From NCBI GenBank assembly GCA_002298785.1, contig DBMR01000024.1:7265-71264 (forward strand): a stretch of DNA of 64,000 nt, in the 5' to 3' direction. The notes beneath the pieces were generated by a model. The model worked only from the letters and a program-made list of their open reading frames with translations. It had not been told where the DNA came from and ran no database searches. Position numbers and translations under genes: made by a program. The number at the start of each line of letters is the position of its first letter. The first letter of the stretch is position 1. Shown in pieces: positions 44,013-52,990 of this stretch. The DNA comes from Verrucomicrobia subdivision 3 bacterium UBA693. Lineage in GTDB: Bacteria; Verrucomicrobiota; Verrucomicrobiia; Limisphaerales; UBA8199.

Positions 44013-45029
44013 CTAACCGCTTGATTTCTTTCGCTCCACCCACTGGTAAGCTGCTTTGGCGCTCTGCGAGAACACGCTTCTTTCGACAGCGCTCCCGTGG
44101 CTGCGAAAGTAATCCGCTACGATTCCCTGAACGACCGCCAATGGTGCGAACCGTTCACTTACCGGCCAATTGCTGGCGTACATCAGCCGATTTGTGGGGA
44201 ACAATTCGCACATGACATCCAGCACCGGCCGATAAAACCCGACCTCACGAGGGGCGTCGCCGTTGACGCGGCCCGTGCCTTCCACCAACCCAGACAGCTT
44301 GCAATAAATGTTGGGCGCAGACGCGATCGTCTTCATTTGCTTTTTCCATTCCGTCGGCGGTGTTTTGCCGTCAACCGGCAGACCAGCCAAATGGTCAATA
44401 ACAAGTCGCAGGTTCGGCAGCGCCTTCGTCAACCGGTTCGCGAATGCAAGAATCTCCAGCCCACCCACGAGGTCTAACGCGAGTTGGTTATCCGCCAGCA
44501 GCTTAAGATCCTCGAAAAACGAAGGTGCAGCTAGCAGGTCGTCCAGCTTGCGGTCTCGGATGCGGATGCCTCGGAAGAGAGGGTTGGTGGCAAATCTCCG
44601 CAGATGCCCTGCGAAGGCGTTGGTGCCGATTGGCAGGTTGCCTACAACGCCGACAATGAACGGATCTTGCGCGGCAAGATTCAGCACCCATTGATTGTCT
44701 TCCACCCAAGGGCTGGCTTCTACAACCACAGTGCCCGTAACCGGTGCAGGAGTTGACAGCGCGCGATAGTCTTGAGGCAGTACTTTGCGGTACAGCAGCT
44801 TGTCCTCCCGAGGCGGCCAGGGCATTCCCTCGGCTCGAGTGGGATCGTAGAAGTGGGTGTGGGTGTCGATCAAAGTGAAGCCATTCGCGCCAGTGGCGAT
44901 GGCATAGGCTGAATCAGACCAGCCAGCCAGCGCGGTTCCTGCCAACCCGCCTCCCACCACGCGCAGGAAATCGCGGCGATTCTGGACTTTGTTCGCGGGA
45001 CAGTGTCCCTTCCCAGTCTCACCGCGCAT
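44013..45029 (-). CDS. Amidohydrolase family 2 protein, Tat-exported, lactonase-like
   Basis: A 338-residue protein with a twin-arginine signal NRRDFLRVVGGGLAGTALAG. The mature part is a TIM-barrel amidohydrolase of the fucono/rhamnono-lactonase type: HTHFYDP (H-x-H) near 55, VIDHLAG and MYASNWPVS near the end. The D of the usual SDWPV is N here. Such enzymes hydrolyse sugar lactones formed in oxidative rhamnose or fucose breakdown; that fits the GH106-like gene with which it overlaps by 11 bases. The exact lactone is unknown, and export by Tat is unusual for a step in sugar oxidation, so other roles are possible. Confidence 0.8.
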   Translation of the reverse strand: MRGETGKGHCPANKVQNRRDFLRVVGGGLAGTALAGWSDSAYAIATGANGFTLIDTHTHFYDPTRAEGMPWPPREDKLLYRKVLPQDYRALSTPAPVTGTVVVEASPWVEDNQWVLNLAAQDPFIVGVVGNLPIGTNAFAGHLRRFATNPLFRGIRIRDRKLDDLLAAPSFFEDLKLLADNQLALDLVGGLEILAFANRLTKALPNLRLVIDHLAGLPVDGKTPPTEWKKQMKTIASAPNIYCKLSGLVEGTGRVNGDAPREVGFYRPVLDVMCELFPTNRLMYASNWPVSERFAPLAVVQGIVADYFRSHGSAVERSVFSQSAKAAYQWVERKKSSG

Positions 45030-48000
45030 ACTCGACCAAGGTGACCGGTCCCAACAGACCCGAGGGCAACAGAGGGCTGTTGGGCTTATAGGGGTTGGAG
45101 GTTGTCCACGTAAGGCGTTGCTCCGGCGCCAGGCCGGCGTCGGCGATCAGGCGGTTGGGCCATAGGTTGGCTACCACGATTTCAAGCTGATTGCCTTCCG
45201 GCTTAAGCAACTTGGCGGGCACCTCCACCTGCCACGGCGCGCACCAGGCGGTCCCCAATTCATGACCGTTAATCTTCACCGCGGCCATGACGTTTACTTT
45301 GCCCAGGTCCAGGCGCAGACTCGATTGGGTGAGAAGCTTTGGAACGCTGAACGACTTGCGGTAAGTGGCTTTTCCGGAGTAGTGGCGAATCCCTGATTCA
45401 GGGCGTGCCGTCCAGTCCACGAGTTGGGGGAAGATGACGCGCTCGGGTCCGCCCCAGGCGGGGTCAAACCGCACCTCCCAATCTCCTACCAGCGGAAAGG
45501 TCGATAGTACTTTGGGGAAATTTGCGCTGTCTGCGGTGCGGGTAGCGGCGCGCTGCCGGAAGATCACGAAATAACTCTGGTGGGCGGCGAACTCGAGCGG
45601 AATCACAACGGCGCCGGATTCCTGCCGGTATCCGGGAAGCGGACGATCGGTGCCGGTGACTGGATCCCATAATTCAGGCTGCAGCCCGGTTACGCGGAAA
45701 CGACAGTCACCTCGCACCGGTTCGCTCGAGGCATTCGCGACGAAATAATAATGGCTCTTTTCCTCGCGCCGATGAATGCTGCGCAAGGGCGCGGTGGAGC
45801 TAAAATCAGGGATCACTCCATCCGCGTTCAGAATTGCGGCCACCTGTGCGTAATCTGGATAGATATCGGGTGAAGGCGAACTCGAGGTGCCCAGCTTCCA
45901 GGGGTCCATTTTAGCGGTCCCCAGTTCCAGCGCCGGTGTCATCGTCGTCTCAGGATCGGTGCCGCTGAGCCAGGTTCGATCACTCACGATCTCCTGGGTG
46001 CTGCCATCCGCAAATTTGAGCAGAACGGTGCCAATCCAGCCGGCTGGGTTCGGGCCGGGACCATCGTTTTGTGCCAAGACATTCAAGCGATTTGTTCCCG
46101 GCTTGAGTGCTGCTGTGATGTCCAGCACTTCCACCCGATGAAAATTGTTTCCTTCACCGACCTTCTGACCATTCACTTTTGCCACAAAAGAGTTGTCCGC
46201 GGTAAGACTCCAGCGGGCTGAGACGATGGTTTGGCTGTGATCGAGCACTATGTCCCGCTGAAAATAACGGCTGCCGACGGGTGCCGAGGCGGCCGGGTTG
46301 CCTTCGTTGTGCCAAATCCACTTCGCATTTTCCACCGGGGAGGCCTGCGCCAAAACATCCGGTGTCTTTTGCTCGAGAAAAACTCGGCCTTTGCCGAGGC
46401 GCCTGGGCACAGTGCTCGAAGCGTTTCCGGTTTCGCCCCAGAGTTCCCGCGCCAGTGCCTGGACCTGCGTGTCGCATCCGGGGAATCCCGTCAGGCTTGG
46501 TGATTTTTTGGGAGGTGCACCGATGATCGTAGCGCCTTGCTCAACCAGGCTGCGGATCTTTCCCAGGAGTTGGGGAGTCATGGTGTCGAACTCTGGCAGC
46601 ACCAGCACCGAATAGCTCATGCCATCAGCAAAGATGATCCGCCCGTCGCGGACCTGGGCAGCCTTAAGCAGGCGGTCCGGCGCGATGCCGTCAAAATTGT
46701 AGCCTTTGCGATCCGGTGGATTTCTTTGCAGAGCCGAGGCCGGCGGGCGGAAGACGTGCGGCGCTCCTTCCGGTGCAAGGTAGAGAATATCCGCGACGGG
46801 CAATCCGCGCCGCAGGAGATACTGACAGCGGGCGAGGTATTGGTGATAGGCGGGCACCAGGTCCCACCAGGTTTGGGTTCGCTCCCAGTGAACACCGTAA
46901 GGGCCCATGCGCATACCCGGACGCCGATCCAGCCAGGGTTGATGCTGGTAACGATGGAACACGATACGGTTCACGCCGGAACAGAACGCCCAATCTCCCA
47001 GGTTCTTTATCGAACCGGGGTAGCCCAGCCAGTCTTCGCCAGGTTCAGAAGTGAACGACTCGGCCGCCACTATCGGACGTCCCTGAGTGTGAGCCACTGA
47101 GGCCGCCTCGATGACGCTATAAAACGTGTCGAAACCCCGGTACCAGAATTCGCACATGGGCACATCGGCAACTCCGCCCAGGGTCAAATCGGACGTGGGA
47201 TTTAAGTCATAAGGCTCGATCGAGAGCTGTAAGCCATGCCGCTTGCCCAGCGTTTTCAAATGTTGAGCGTGATTTTCCACCACCAGTTCCTGGGCGGTTT
47301 GCCGCAAATCCCAAAGGAATCGCTCCGAGATCTCCTCGCTATCCACAATCTGTCCGGACATGGCCGGAAGAAAGCGGAGCGGGTCGTAACCGCGGCGCTG
47401 GGTGAACTCCTGGCGAAAGCGCTCCGACCAATTCTGCGAACTCATTTCCCAACTGTCAAAATGCAGCGTGGTGAGGCCTCGACCCGGATGACGCTGTGAT
47501 CCGAGTTCGCGCAACAGAATGCCGGCAAAGGAATCGAAATGTTCATCGAGGGCGCGCGGGTCGAATTTGTCGCTTTCAAATCCCAAGCCCGGCAGCGGGG
47601 CGGGGCGGGTGGTTTGACCGGTGATCGTGCGACCGAAGCGCATGATCGTCCAATTCCCTGGTGGCACCTCCCAGTTCAGTCTTCCATCCGCTTGCAGTCG
47701 GCCGGTCAGATCGATGGTGGCGGAGGAGGCGATGCACTCGTTCGCCGGAGTTTTTGGGAAGTCCGCAGGTGCCGGTAAGAAGGCTTTTACCCCCGGTTGC
47801 GAGGAATACGGGGCGCGAAAATAAAGAGCCTTTTCATCAACGTCATTAAGGCGACGTGTTCCCGTTGGCGTAGGAAAGGCCAGCACCGCTTCCTCGCGGT
47901 AGAACTCGCGCCATTGTCGGGCCAATTCGGGAGTCAGAGTGCCTTCTCCGAAGAAAGGCTTTCGGGGCGAGGGCTTGGGCAGTTCGGCGTCAAAGTGGAG

Positions 48001-48447
48001 AGGACCGGTGACGTTCGTCTGGCTCGCCACGAGGTGTTGCATGGAGCGCTCTGGTTTCACCCAGGGACCGCCGGTACCACACCAACCGGGGCCCGCTCCG
48101 AGGGCGATCTCCAGTCCCAGTCGATCCGCTTCGCTCACCGCGTGCCGGAACAATTCCCGCCAGGGCGGGCTCATAAATTTGACCGGGCCCCGCGGCACGC
48201 CAATATCCACCTCCAGAAAAATCATCCCCCCGATACCGGCTCGCTTCATCGCCTCGAGGTCCGCCGTCATTCCTTCCCGCGTCAGGTTGCCATCCATGAA
48301 ATACCAGTAAACCCAGGGACGCGCAGCTTCCGGAGGGGTGCGGAAGCTGTCCTTCAAATCGGCGCCGGCGGCGGTGGTTAGAGAGTTGAGGCCAAACCAG
48401 AGGATGGTCGCGACCTGCCCGAGACGAACGATGAGTGGTGGTCTCAT
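45019..48447 (-). CDS. GH106-like glycoside hydrolase (alpha-L-rhamnosidase family)
   Basis: A 1142-residue exported protein (signal about 1-29) from the ATG at 48447, whose first bases overlap the stop of the hydrolase gene (ATGA). The N-terminus shows ARPWVYWYFMDGNLTREGMT and AMKRAGIGGMIFLEVD, features of GH106 and related retaining barrels; later parts are galactose-binding-like beta-sandwiches, with a C-terminal domain (SGIRHYSGKATYRKSF, LDLGKVNVMAAVKINGHELG) that binds sugar. GH106 enzymes remove terminal alpha-L-rhamnose from glycans such as rhamnogalacturonan-II or ulvan side chains. Related large families of unknown specificity exist, so the activity should be taken as likely, not shown. 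Confidence 0.82.
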   Translation of the reverse strand: MRPPLIVRLGQVATILWFGLNSLTTAAGADLKDSFRTPPEAARPWVYWYFMDGNLTREGMTADLEAMKRAGIGGMIFLEVDIGVPRGPVKFMSPPWRELFRHAVSEADRLGLEIALGAGPGWCGTGGPWVKPERSMQHLVASQTNVTGPLHFDAELPKPSPRKPFFGEGTLTPELARQWREFYREEAVLAFPTPTGTRRLNDVDEKALYFRAPYSSQPGVKAFLPAPADFPKTPANECIASSATIDLTGRLQADGRLNWEVPPGNWTIMRFGRTITGQTTRPAPLPGLGFESDKFDPRALDEHFDSFAGILLRELGSQRHPGRGLTTLHFDSWEMSSQNWSERFRQEFTQRRGYDPLRFLPAMSGQIVDSEEISERFLWDLRQTAQELVVENHAQHLKTLGKRHGLQLSIEPYDLNPTSDLTLGGVADVPMCEFWYRGFDTFYSVIEAASVAHTQGRPIVAAESFTSEPGEDWLGYPGSIKNLGDWAFCSGVNRIVFHRYQHQPWLDRRPGMRMGPYGVHWERTQTWWDLVPAYHQYLARCQYLLRRGLPVADILYLAPEGAPHVFRPPASALQRNPPDRKGYNFDGIAPDRLLKAAQVRDGRIIFADGMSYSVLVLPEFDTMTPQLLGKIRSLVEQGATIIGAPPKKSPSLTGFPGCDTQVQALARELWGETGNASSTVPRRLGKGRVFLEQKTPDVLAQASPVENAKWIWHNEGNPAASAPVGSRYFQRDIVLDHSQTIVSARWSLTADNSFVAKVNGQKVGEGNNFHRVEVLDITAALKPGTNRLNVLAQNDGPGPNPAGWIGTVLLKFADGSTQEIVSDRTWLSGTDPETTMTPALELGTAKMDPWKLGTSSSPSPDIYPDYAQVAAILNADGVIPDFSSTAPLRSIHRREEKSHYYFVANASSEPVRGDCRFRVTGLQPELWDPVTGTDRPLPGYRQESGAVVIPLEFAAHQSYFVIFRQRAATRTADSANFPKVLSTFPLVGDWEVRFDPAWGGPERVIFPQLVDWTARPESGIRHYSGKATYRKSFSVPKLLTQSSLRLDLGKVNVMAAVKINGHELGTAWCAPWQVEVPAKLLKPEGNQLEIVVANLWPNRLIADAGLAPEQRLTWTTSNPYKPNSPLLPSGLLGPVTLVEYAR

Positions 48448-49208
48448 AATAATCCAATCCAACGCAGGACCTGTGTCGCGGCTTGTTCCGGGGCCGTACC
48501 GAGCACATTGTGGTCTGCGCCCCAGATAATGCGGTAATCCCTGAGGGCAGAGCAATTTCTCTTTAGCCAGGGCCGGGTCAGCATCCAGGGCACAATGGGG
48601 TCGATACCGCCGGATAGGGCAAACACGGGCACCCGGGAGGTGCGCGCGGTGGGCGATGGATCATTTTCTGCAATTAGACGCAGGCGGTGTTGAGCGGCCC
48701 TGCGGTCCAACTCCGTGCGGCGGTCGATAAATTCCTGGATCGAAGCCACTGTCTCGGGCGATTTGCGGAAGCGATAGCGGGCAACCTTTGCATAGCCAAA
48801 CAGGGCGGTGGTGATCCATCGCAGCGGTATGCCTCCGGCCATCCGTGCCGCGGCACGCACCACCCAGCGGGCGGGGTAGCGCGCAAACCCGCCAGCGAAG
48901 ATGATCCCGACCACCTGAATTTCTGCCCGGCGTGCGAGCGCCCATACCACTTGTGAGCCAAAGGATTCTCCCAATAGCCAGCCGGTGGTAATGCCGTGCC
49001 GCTGCAATGCGGTTTCAATCGAGGCCGCGTAATCGTCCAGTGACCAATCCAGCTTCCGCGGGTAAGTGATTTCACACAGCCGGCACCGCTCGCGCAGGGC
49101 GCGCTTGAAACCACCAATGAGAGTCCAATCTCCATGCAGGCCGGGACAGTATATCAGCACCGGCAAATGCGCCGGTCCGCTGATCCGGATCTGAAGTTGT
49201 TCACTCAT
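48444..49208 (-). CDS. Alpha/beta hydrolase
   Basis: A 254-residue protein from the ATG at 49208; a GTG at 49322 would overlap the Aas stop and adds no conserved residues. The nucleophile elbow is GESFGS with S82, a D is in PVFALSGGIDPIVP and the final H in WGADHNVLG; YCPGLHGDW is the oxyanion-hole loop. The substrate may be an ester in lipid or a glycan. It is encoded between the Aas-like and the GH106-like genes, with four bases shared with the latter. Confidence 0.85.
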   Translation of the reverse strand: MSEQLQIRISGPAHLPVLIYCPGLHGDWTLIGGFKRALRERCRLCEITYPRKLDWSLDDYAASIETALQRHGITTGWLLGESFGSQVVWALARRAEIQVVGIIFAGGFARYPARWVVRAAARMAGGIPLRWITTALFGYAKVARYRFRKSPETVASIQEFIDRRTELDRRAAQHRLRLIAENDPSPTARTSRVPVFALSGGIDPIVPWMLTRPWLKRNCSALRDYRIIWGADHNVLGTAPEQAATQVLRWIGLL

Positions 49209-49318
49209 GTTGTGAATCGATAAATGGCGGCCCTGCGGCTTTTTCCCAGCGGCCGATCCCAACCTCGCAAAGCTGCTGATTTCATTGCCCCACGTAACCC
49301 CACGCCCAGTCACGCCGA

Positions 49319-51454
49319 TCACACCAGGGACTGCAGTTCACGATGATTTACCTTGCCGGTTCCAAGCCGGGGAATTTCGTGAATTACTTTGATTTCGCGT
49401 GGGACTGCCAGGTTGCCCAGGCCCTTCGCGCGCACAGCTTCGCGAATTTTCTCGAGGGTCAGTCGGGGTTCATTCGTCACCGCAATCAATCGCTCACCTT
49501 TGGCTTCATCCGGTTTGGCCACCACTGCGACCGCGCATTTCAGACCGAATTCTGGAAACGCCCCCGCCAGGGCATCCTCGACCGCCGTCAGACTGACCAT
49601 CTCACCGCTCACCTTCGCAAAGCGTTTTAGCCTTCCCAAAATGTGCAGGAATCCCTCGGCGTCCACCCGGGCGATGTCGCCGGTGTCGTACCATCCACCT
49701 AACTTTTGGAACGCGGCGTTTGGTTCGGCGTTCAGGTAGCCACGCATAATGTTCGGGCCGCGCACAAATAGGCGGCCTCCTTCCGTCACGCCTTCGACGG
49801 GCTCGAGGCGATGCTCTATTCCGGGCAGGATTTTGCCCGCCGAACCCGGTCGCGAGTTGGTGGGCACATTGACGCTGATGCAAGGGCTGCACTCGGTCGC
49901 GCCATAGCCTTCCAGCACCCGGACACCGAATTTCTCCATCCAGACGGCCATGGTGGTTTCCTGAATCTTTTCCGCGCCGGCAAACAGGTAGCGGAGCGAG
50001 CGGAAGTCGTAGGGATTGGCTTTGCGCGCGTACCCCGTCAGGAAGGTGTTGGTGGCAAAAAACACGGTGCAATCGAGGTTGTAAAACGCCGACGGCACCA
50101 CTCGGTAATGCAGCGGTGAAGGATACAAGAACACGAAATCACCCTGGATCAACGGGAGTAGCATGCCGACAGACAACCCGAAGCTGTGGAATAATGGCAG
50201 GGCGTTGAAAAAGCGGTCACGTTCGCCCAAGTCAATTACCGCGAGCATCTGCCGGATATTCGCCAGCATATTTTGATGCGACAATTCCACCGCCTTGGGT
50301 TCGCCTTCGGAGCCGCTCGTGAACAGGACCACGGCGCTATCGGTTGGGTGGCAACGCGACTCCATTTCGCGGGCCAAGTGTCGAGGAGTGAAGATTTGTC
50401 GCAACAACGCCATCAGCCTGGCGCCGGAGGAGATTTGTGGTCGAACATCCTCCAGATAGAGCAATTGAATCCCTGCTGGGGTAAAGGAACTAAGATCGAG
50501 TTTCGCCTTCGCGAGGAACGTCCGGCTGGTGATGATCTGTTGGAGTCCAGCGACCCGTGCGCACGACAACATGACGGCGCTGCCGGAGGTGTAATTCAGC
50601 ACGGCGGGGATCTTCCCGGCGGTCCATAAGCTGAGCAACGTAACCGGCATCGCATTCACATTCGGCAACAAGAGGCCGACTCTCCGCTCCGATGTGTTTA
50701 GCACTCGCGCCCATTGGCCGGCCAGCAAGCGCGCACCCACCATCAGTGTGCGGTACGTCACTTTCTGCATCGTGAGATCCTGCAGCATCACGCGGCGCGG
50801 TTGGGCGCAGGCGGTCGCGAGTATGGCCGCGGGCACCGTCGTGGCGCCAAAAGCCATTTCGGTGCGGAATTGCAGTTCAACCATCTGTTCTCGCAGCCAA
50901 TTCGTAATTTTTGACCGGGCGGCGGTGGCGCTGATTCCTGAACAATCCGGCGGGGTCAGGACTTCACTAAAATGAGTGGTCAAGCGGGGGAACCAGCTTT
51001 TGTTGAAGGAATTCCTGGAGAATGGCAGCCGCTGAGCGCCGCGCAGATAGGCGGTAATCACTCGAGCGTTTGTGCGATGGATCAGAAATCCAGTGCCATC
51101 GAACAGCTTCATCAAGGAACCGGTGGCTGAAATGCGGCCCTCCGGGAACAGGACCAGGCGCCCGCCGCCCTGCAAGTACTCGGCCATGTGTTTCACCGCG
51201 TAGGGTGAGTTGATGTCCACAGGGAAGGTGCGCCGGTTTACCATCATCTTCTTGTGGATCCAGGAGAATTCCGCGGTCGTGCTAGAGGTCACGAAGCGCC
51301 AGTCATCTTCCAGGCATACCCCTACCATCAGCCAGTCCCACCAGGAGGTATGGTTGGGCAGCAGCAGGACCGGTCCCGGTGTGTTCAGCACCTTCTCGTT
51401 GTAGGCCTTAAAGCCATACAACAGTCGCATCAGCCATCGCAGAATCCTGGTCAT
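49319..51454 (-). CDS. Acyltransferase/acyl-ACP synthetase fusion, Aas-like
   Basis: A 711-residue protein from the ATG at 51454 (a GTG lies two codons upstream). An N-terminal PlsC-type acyltransferase domain (about 1-190) has the catalytic H35-(x4)-D40 in NHTSWWD and FPEGRIS. An AMP-binding domain (about 200-700) has the P-loop-like LFTSGSEGEPKAVELSH, GYGATECSP and GWYDTGDIARVD and the final LGTGKVNHREL lysine. This matches the 2-acyl-glycerophospholipid acyltransferase/acyl-ACP synthetase of E. coli, which recycles lysophospholipids in the inner membrane. It lies between lnt and the hydrolase gene; Lnt makes lysophospholipid as by-product, so the pairing makes sense. Confidence 0.9.
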   Translation of the reverse strand: MTRILRWLMRLLYGFKAYNEKVLNTPGPVLLLPNHTSWWDWLMVGVCLEDDWRFVTSSTTAEFSWIHKKMMVNRRTFPVDINSPYAVKHMAEYLQGGGRLVLFPEGRISATGSLMKLFDGTGFLIHRTNARVITAYLRGAQRLPFSRNSFNKSWFPRLTTHFSEVLTPPDCSGISATAARSKITNWLREQMVELQFRTEMAFGATTVPAAILATACAQPRRVMLQDLTMQKVTYRTLMVGARLLAGQWARVLNTSERRVGLLLPNVNAMPVTLLSLWTAGKIPAVLNYTSGSAVMLSCARVAGLQQIITSRTFLAKAKLDLSSFTPAGIQLLYLEDVRPQISSGARLMALLRQIFTPRHLAREMESRCHPTDSAVVLFTSGSEGEPKAVELSHQNMLANIRQMLAVIDLGERDRFFNALPLFHSFGLSVGMLLPLIQGDFVFLYPSPLHYRVVPSAFYNLDCTVFFATNTFLTGYARKANPYDFRSLRYLFAGAEKIQETTMAVWMEKFGVRVLEGYGATECSPCISVNVPTNSRPGSAGKILPGIEHRLEPVEGVTEGGRLFVRGPNIMRGYLNAEPNAAFQKLGGWYDTGDIARVDAEGFLHILGRLKRFAKVSGEMVSLTAVEDALAGAFPEFGLKCAVAVVAKPDEAKGERLIAVTNEPRLTLEKIREAVRAKGLGNLAVPREIKVIHEIPRLGTGKVNHRELQSLV

Positions 51455-51482
51455 CGCCACAGAATATAATCTTTATTCCAAA

Positions 51483-52928
51483 TCATGCACTCGCCACTGG
51501 TTCAGACACGCCGGACGTGGACGGGGTGCTGTCTAATCGTGGCGCCGGCAATTTCCGGCTTCTAAAGATCCCCGTCGCTAACAGGGCCACCGTCAGGACT
51601 GTCGCCAATGGGGCGAGCCATCGGTCTGGCGGTAATTTTGCCGCAGGTCCGAGCCTCAAGTCTCCAGTTAACACTTCGCCCTGACCGGGAAACGGTGCGG
51701 TGGAGAGCACTTTGCCCGAAGCATCCACATTTTGCGAGATTCCAGAGCTGGCCAACCGAAAGATCGGCACGCCGTATTCCTGGGCGCGGGCAGGTGCAAT
51801 GCGGCCGTGCAATTCGTGTTGTGCCTTTCCCCAATCGGCCACATCCATGGTGGGCACCAGAATGGCCTGCGCACCCATTCGTGCCAGGCGATCCGTTACT
51901 CGGGTGTAGCTCAGGTCGTAACAAATGCAGATCCCCAACTTGCCCCAGGGAGAATTCCACAGGTCCTGGCTGGTGGCAGGTAGGCCATCCTTAAAAAACT
52001 GGATCGGGACGCTCTTCACCTGTTTGAAGACCACCTGGCCCTCCGGAGATATCACATAGGCGGTGTTGAGGAAATTCCCAGCCGGGGCAGGATCCTTGCC
52101 GCCAACGACCAGATGCACCTGTCGCTTGCGACACCATTCTTTGAGGGCCGTTGTAGGTGCTTCGCCAAGGGTGTATTCGGGCAGGACGACCAAGTCGGTG
52201 CTGGGGTGCCGCCGAATCAGGTCGTTGAGCCGGGTGAGAACTTCCCGTTCAGTGGGGAACTCCAGTTGCACTCCTGCGATATGGACTACCGTCCCTTCGG
52301 CTGGTATCGGACGAGGAGGCACTATCAGTGGGTACCCGAGCACTGCCATTCCCACAGCCAGCACCCCGGCAGAGATCAATTTCCGCCGAAGCCAGTAATA
52401 TGCCGCGCCTGCGGCTACCGCGGCCGTGACCAAACCAATTCCATAAACTCCCAGCCAGCCGATCCAGTTGAAAACGGAGCCGTTCGCAAAACTGTATCCC
52501 GGGCTGAGCCAGGAGAACTTCAACGGGTAAAGTTCGCTACGAAAGAACTCTATCCCCATCCACAGCACGGGTAGCATTAACCAACCGCCACTGCCATAAG
52601 CCCGGAGGCAGCAGCGTGCCGCAGCAGTGAAAAGGCCGATCCAGACCGCGAACACCAGCCATAACGCCACGGCGCCCCCGGCGAATATGGTGTAGAAAAA
52701 GGTTAGATTAAGCGCCGCTATGACCAAACCCACCAGCAGGCCGGGGTAAAACGCCTGTCTCCAGGTCTCGGTCTGCGCCAATTGCATGAGGGCGAACACG
52801 TACACCACCACCAACGGCGCTGCGGTATCGATGAGATTCGCCAGCACGAACGCCGTTACCGCCGTGAGCATCCACCAGAACTGACGGGGAGGGAAGTGGA
52901 GCCGGCTAACGAAGGTTTTCGTATTCAT
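51483..52928 (-). CDS. lnt: Apolipoprotein N-acyltransferase-like protein
   Basis: A 481-residue protein: an N-terminal membrane part (about 20-205, roughly six helices), a nitrilase-type domain (about 212-440) with the catalytic E251 (LPEYTLGE), K305 (KQVKSVP) and C336 (GICICYD), and a last membrane helix (about 440-460). All triad residues are present. Lnt moves an acyl chain from phospholipid to the N-terminal cysteine of lipoproteins in the periplasm. It could be a second copy or a specialised one; its gene lies next to the Aas-like gene, 28 bases apart. Confidence 0.9.
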   Translation of the reverse strand: MNTKTFVSRLHFPPRQFWWMLTAVTAFVLANLIDTAAPLVVVYVFALMQLAQTETWRQAFYPGLLVGLVIAALNLTFFYTIFAGGAVALWLVFAVWIGLFTAAARCCLRAYGSGGWLMLPVLWMGIEFFRSELYPLKFSWLSPGYSFANGSVFNWIGWLGVYGIGLVTAAVAAGAAYYWLRRKLISAGVLAVGMAVLGYPLIVPPRPIPAEGTVVHIAGVQLEFPTEREVLTRLNDLIRRHPSTDLVVLPEYTLGEAPTTALKEWCRKRQVHLVVGGKDPAPAGNFLNTAYVISPEGQVVFKQVKSVPIQFFKDGLPATSQDLWNSPWGKLGICICYDLSYTRVTDRLARMGAQAILVPTMDVADWGKAQHELHGRIAPARAQEYGVPIFRLASSGISQNVDASGKVLSTAPFPGQGEVLTGDLRLGPAAKLPPDRWLAPLATVLTVALLATGIFRSRKLPAPRLDSTPSTSGVSEPVASA

Positions 52929-52990
52929 GATCGGTCAGTGGCGTCATCGCTTCCAGGCCGAGCGAATGACGGGTTATCCGCGTCGGAGGG

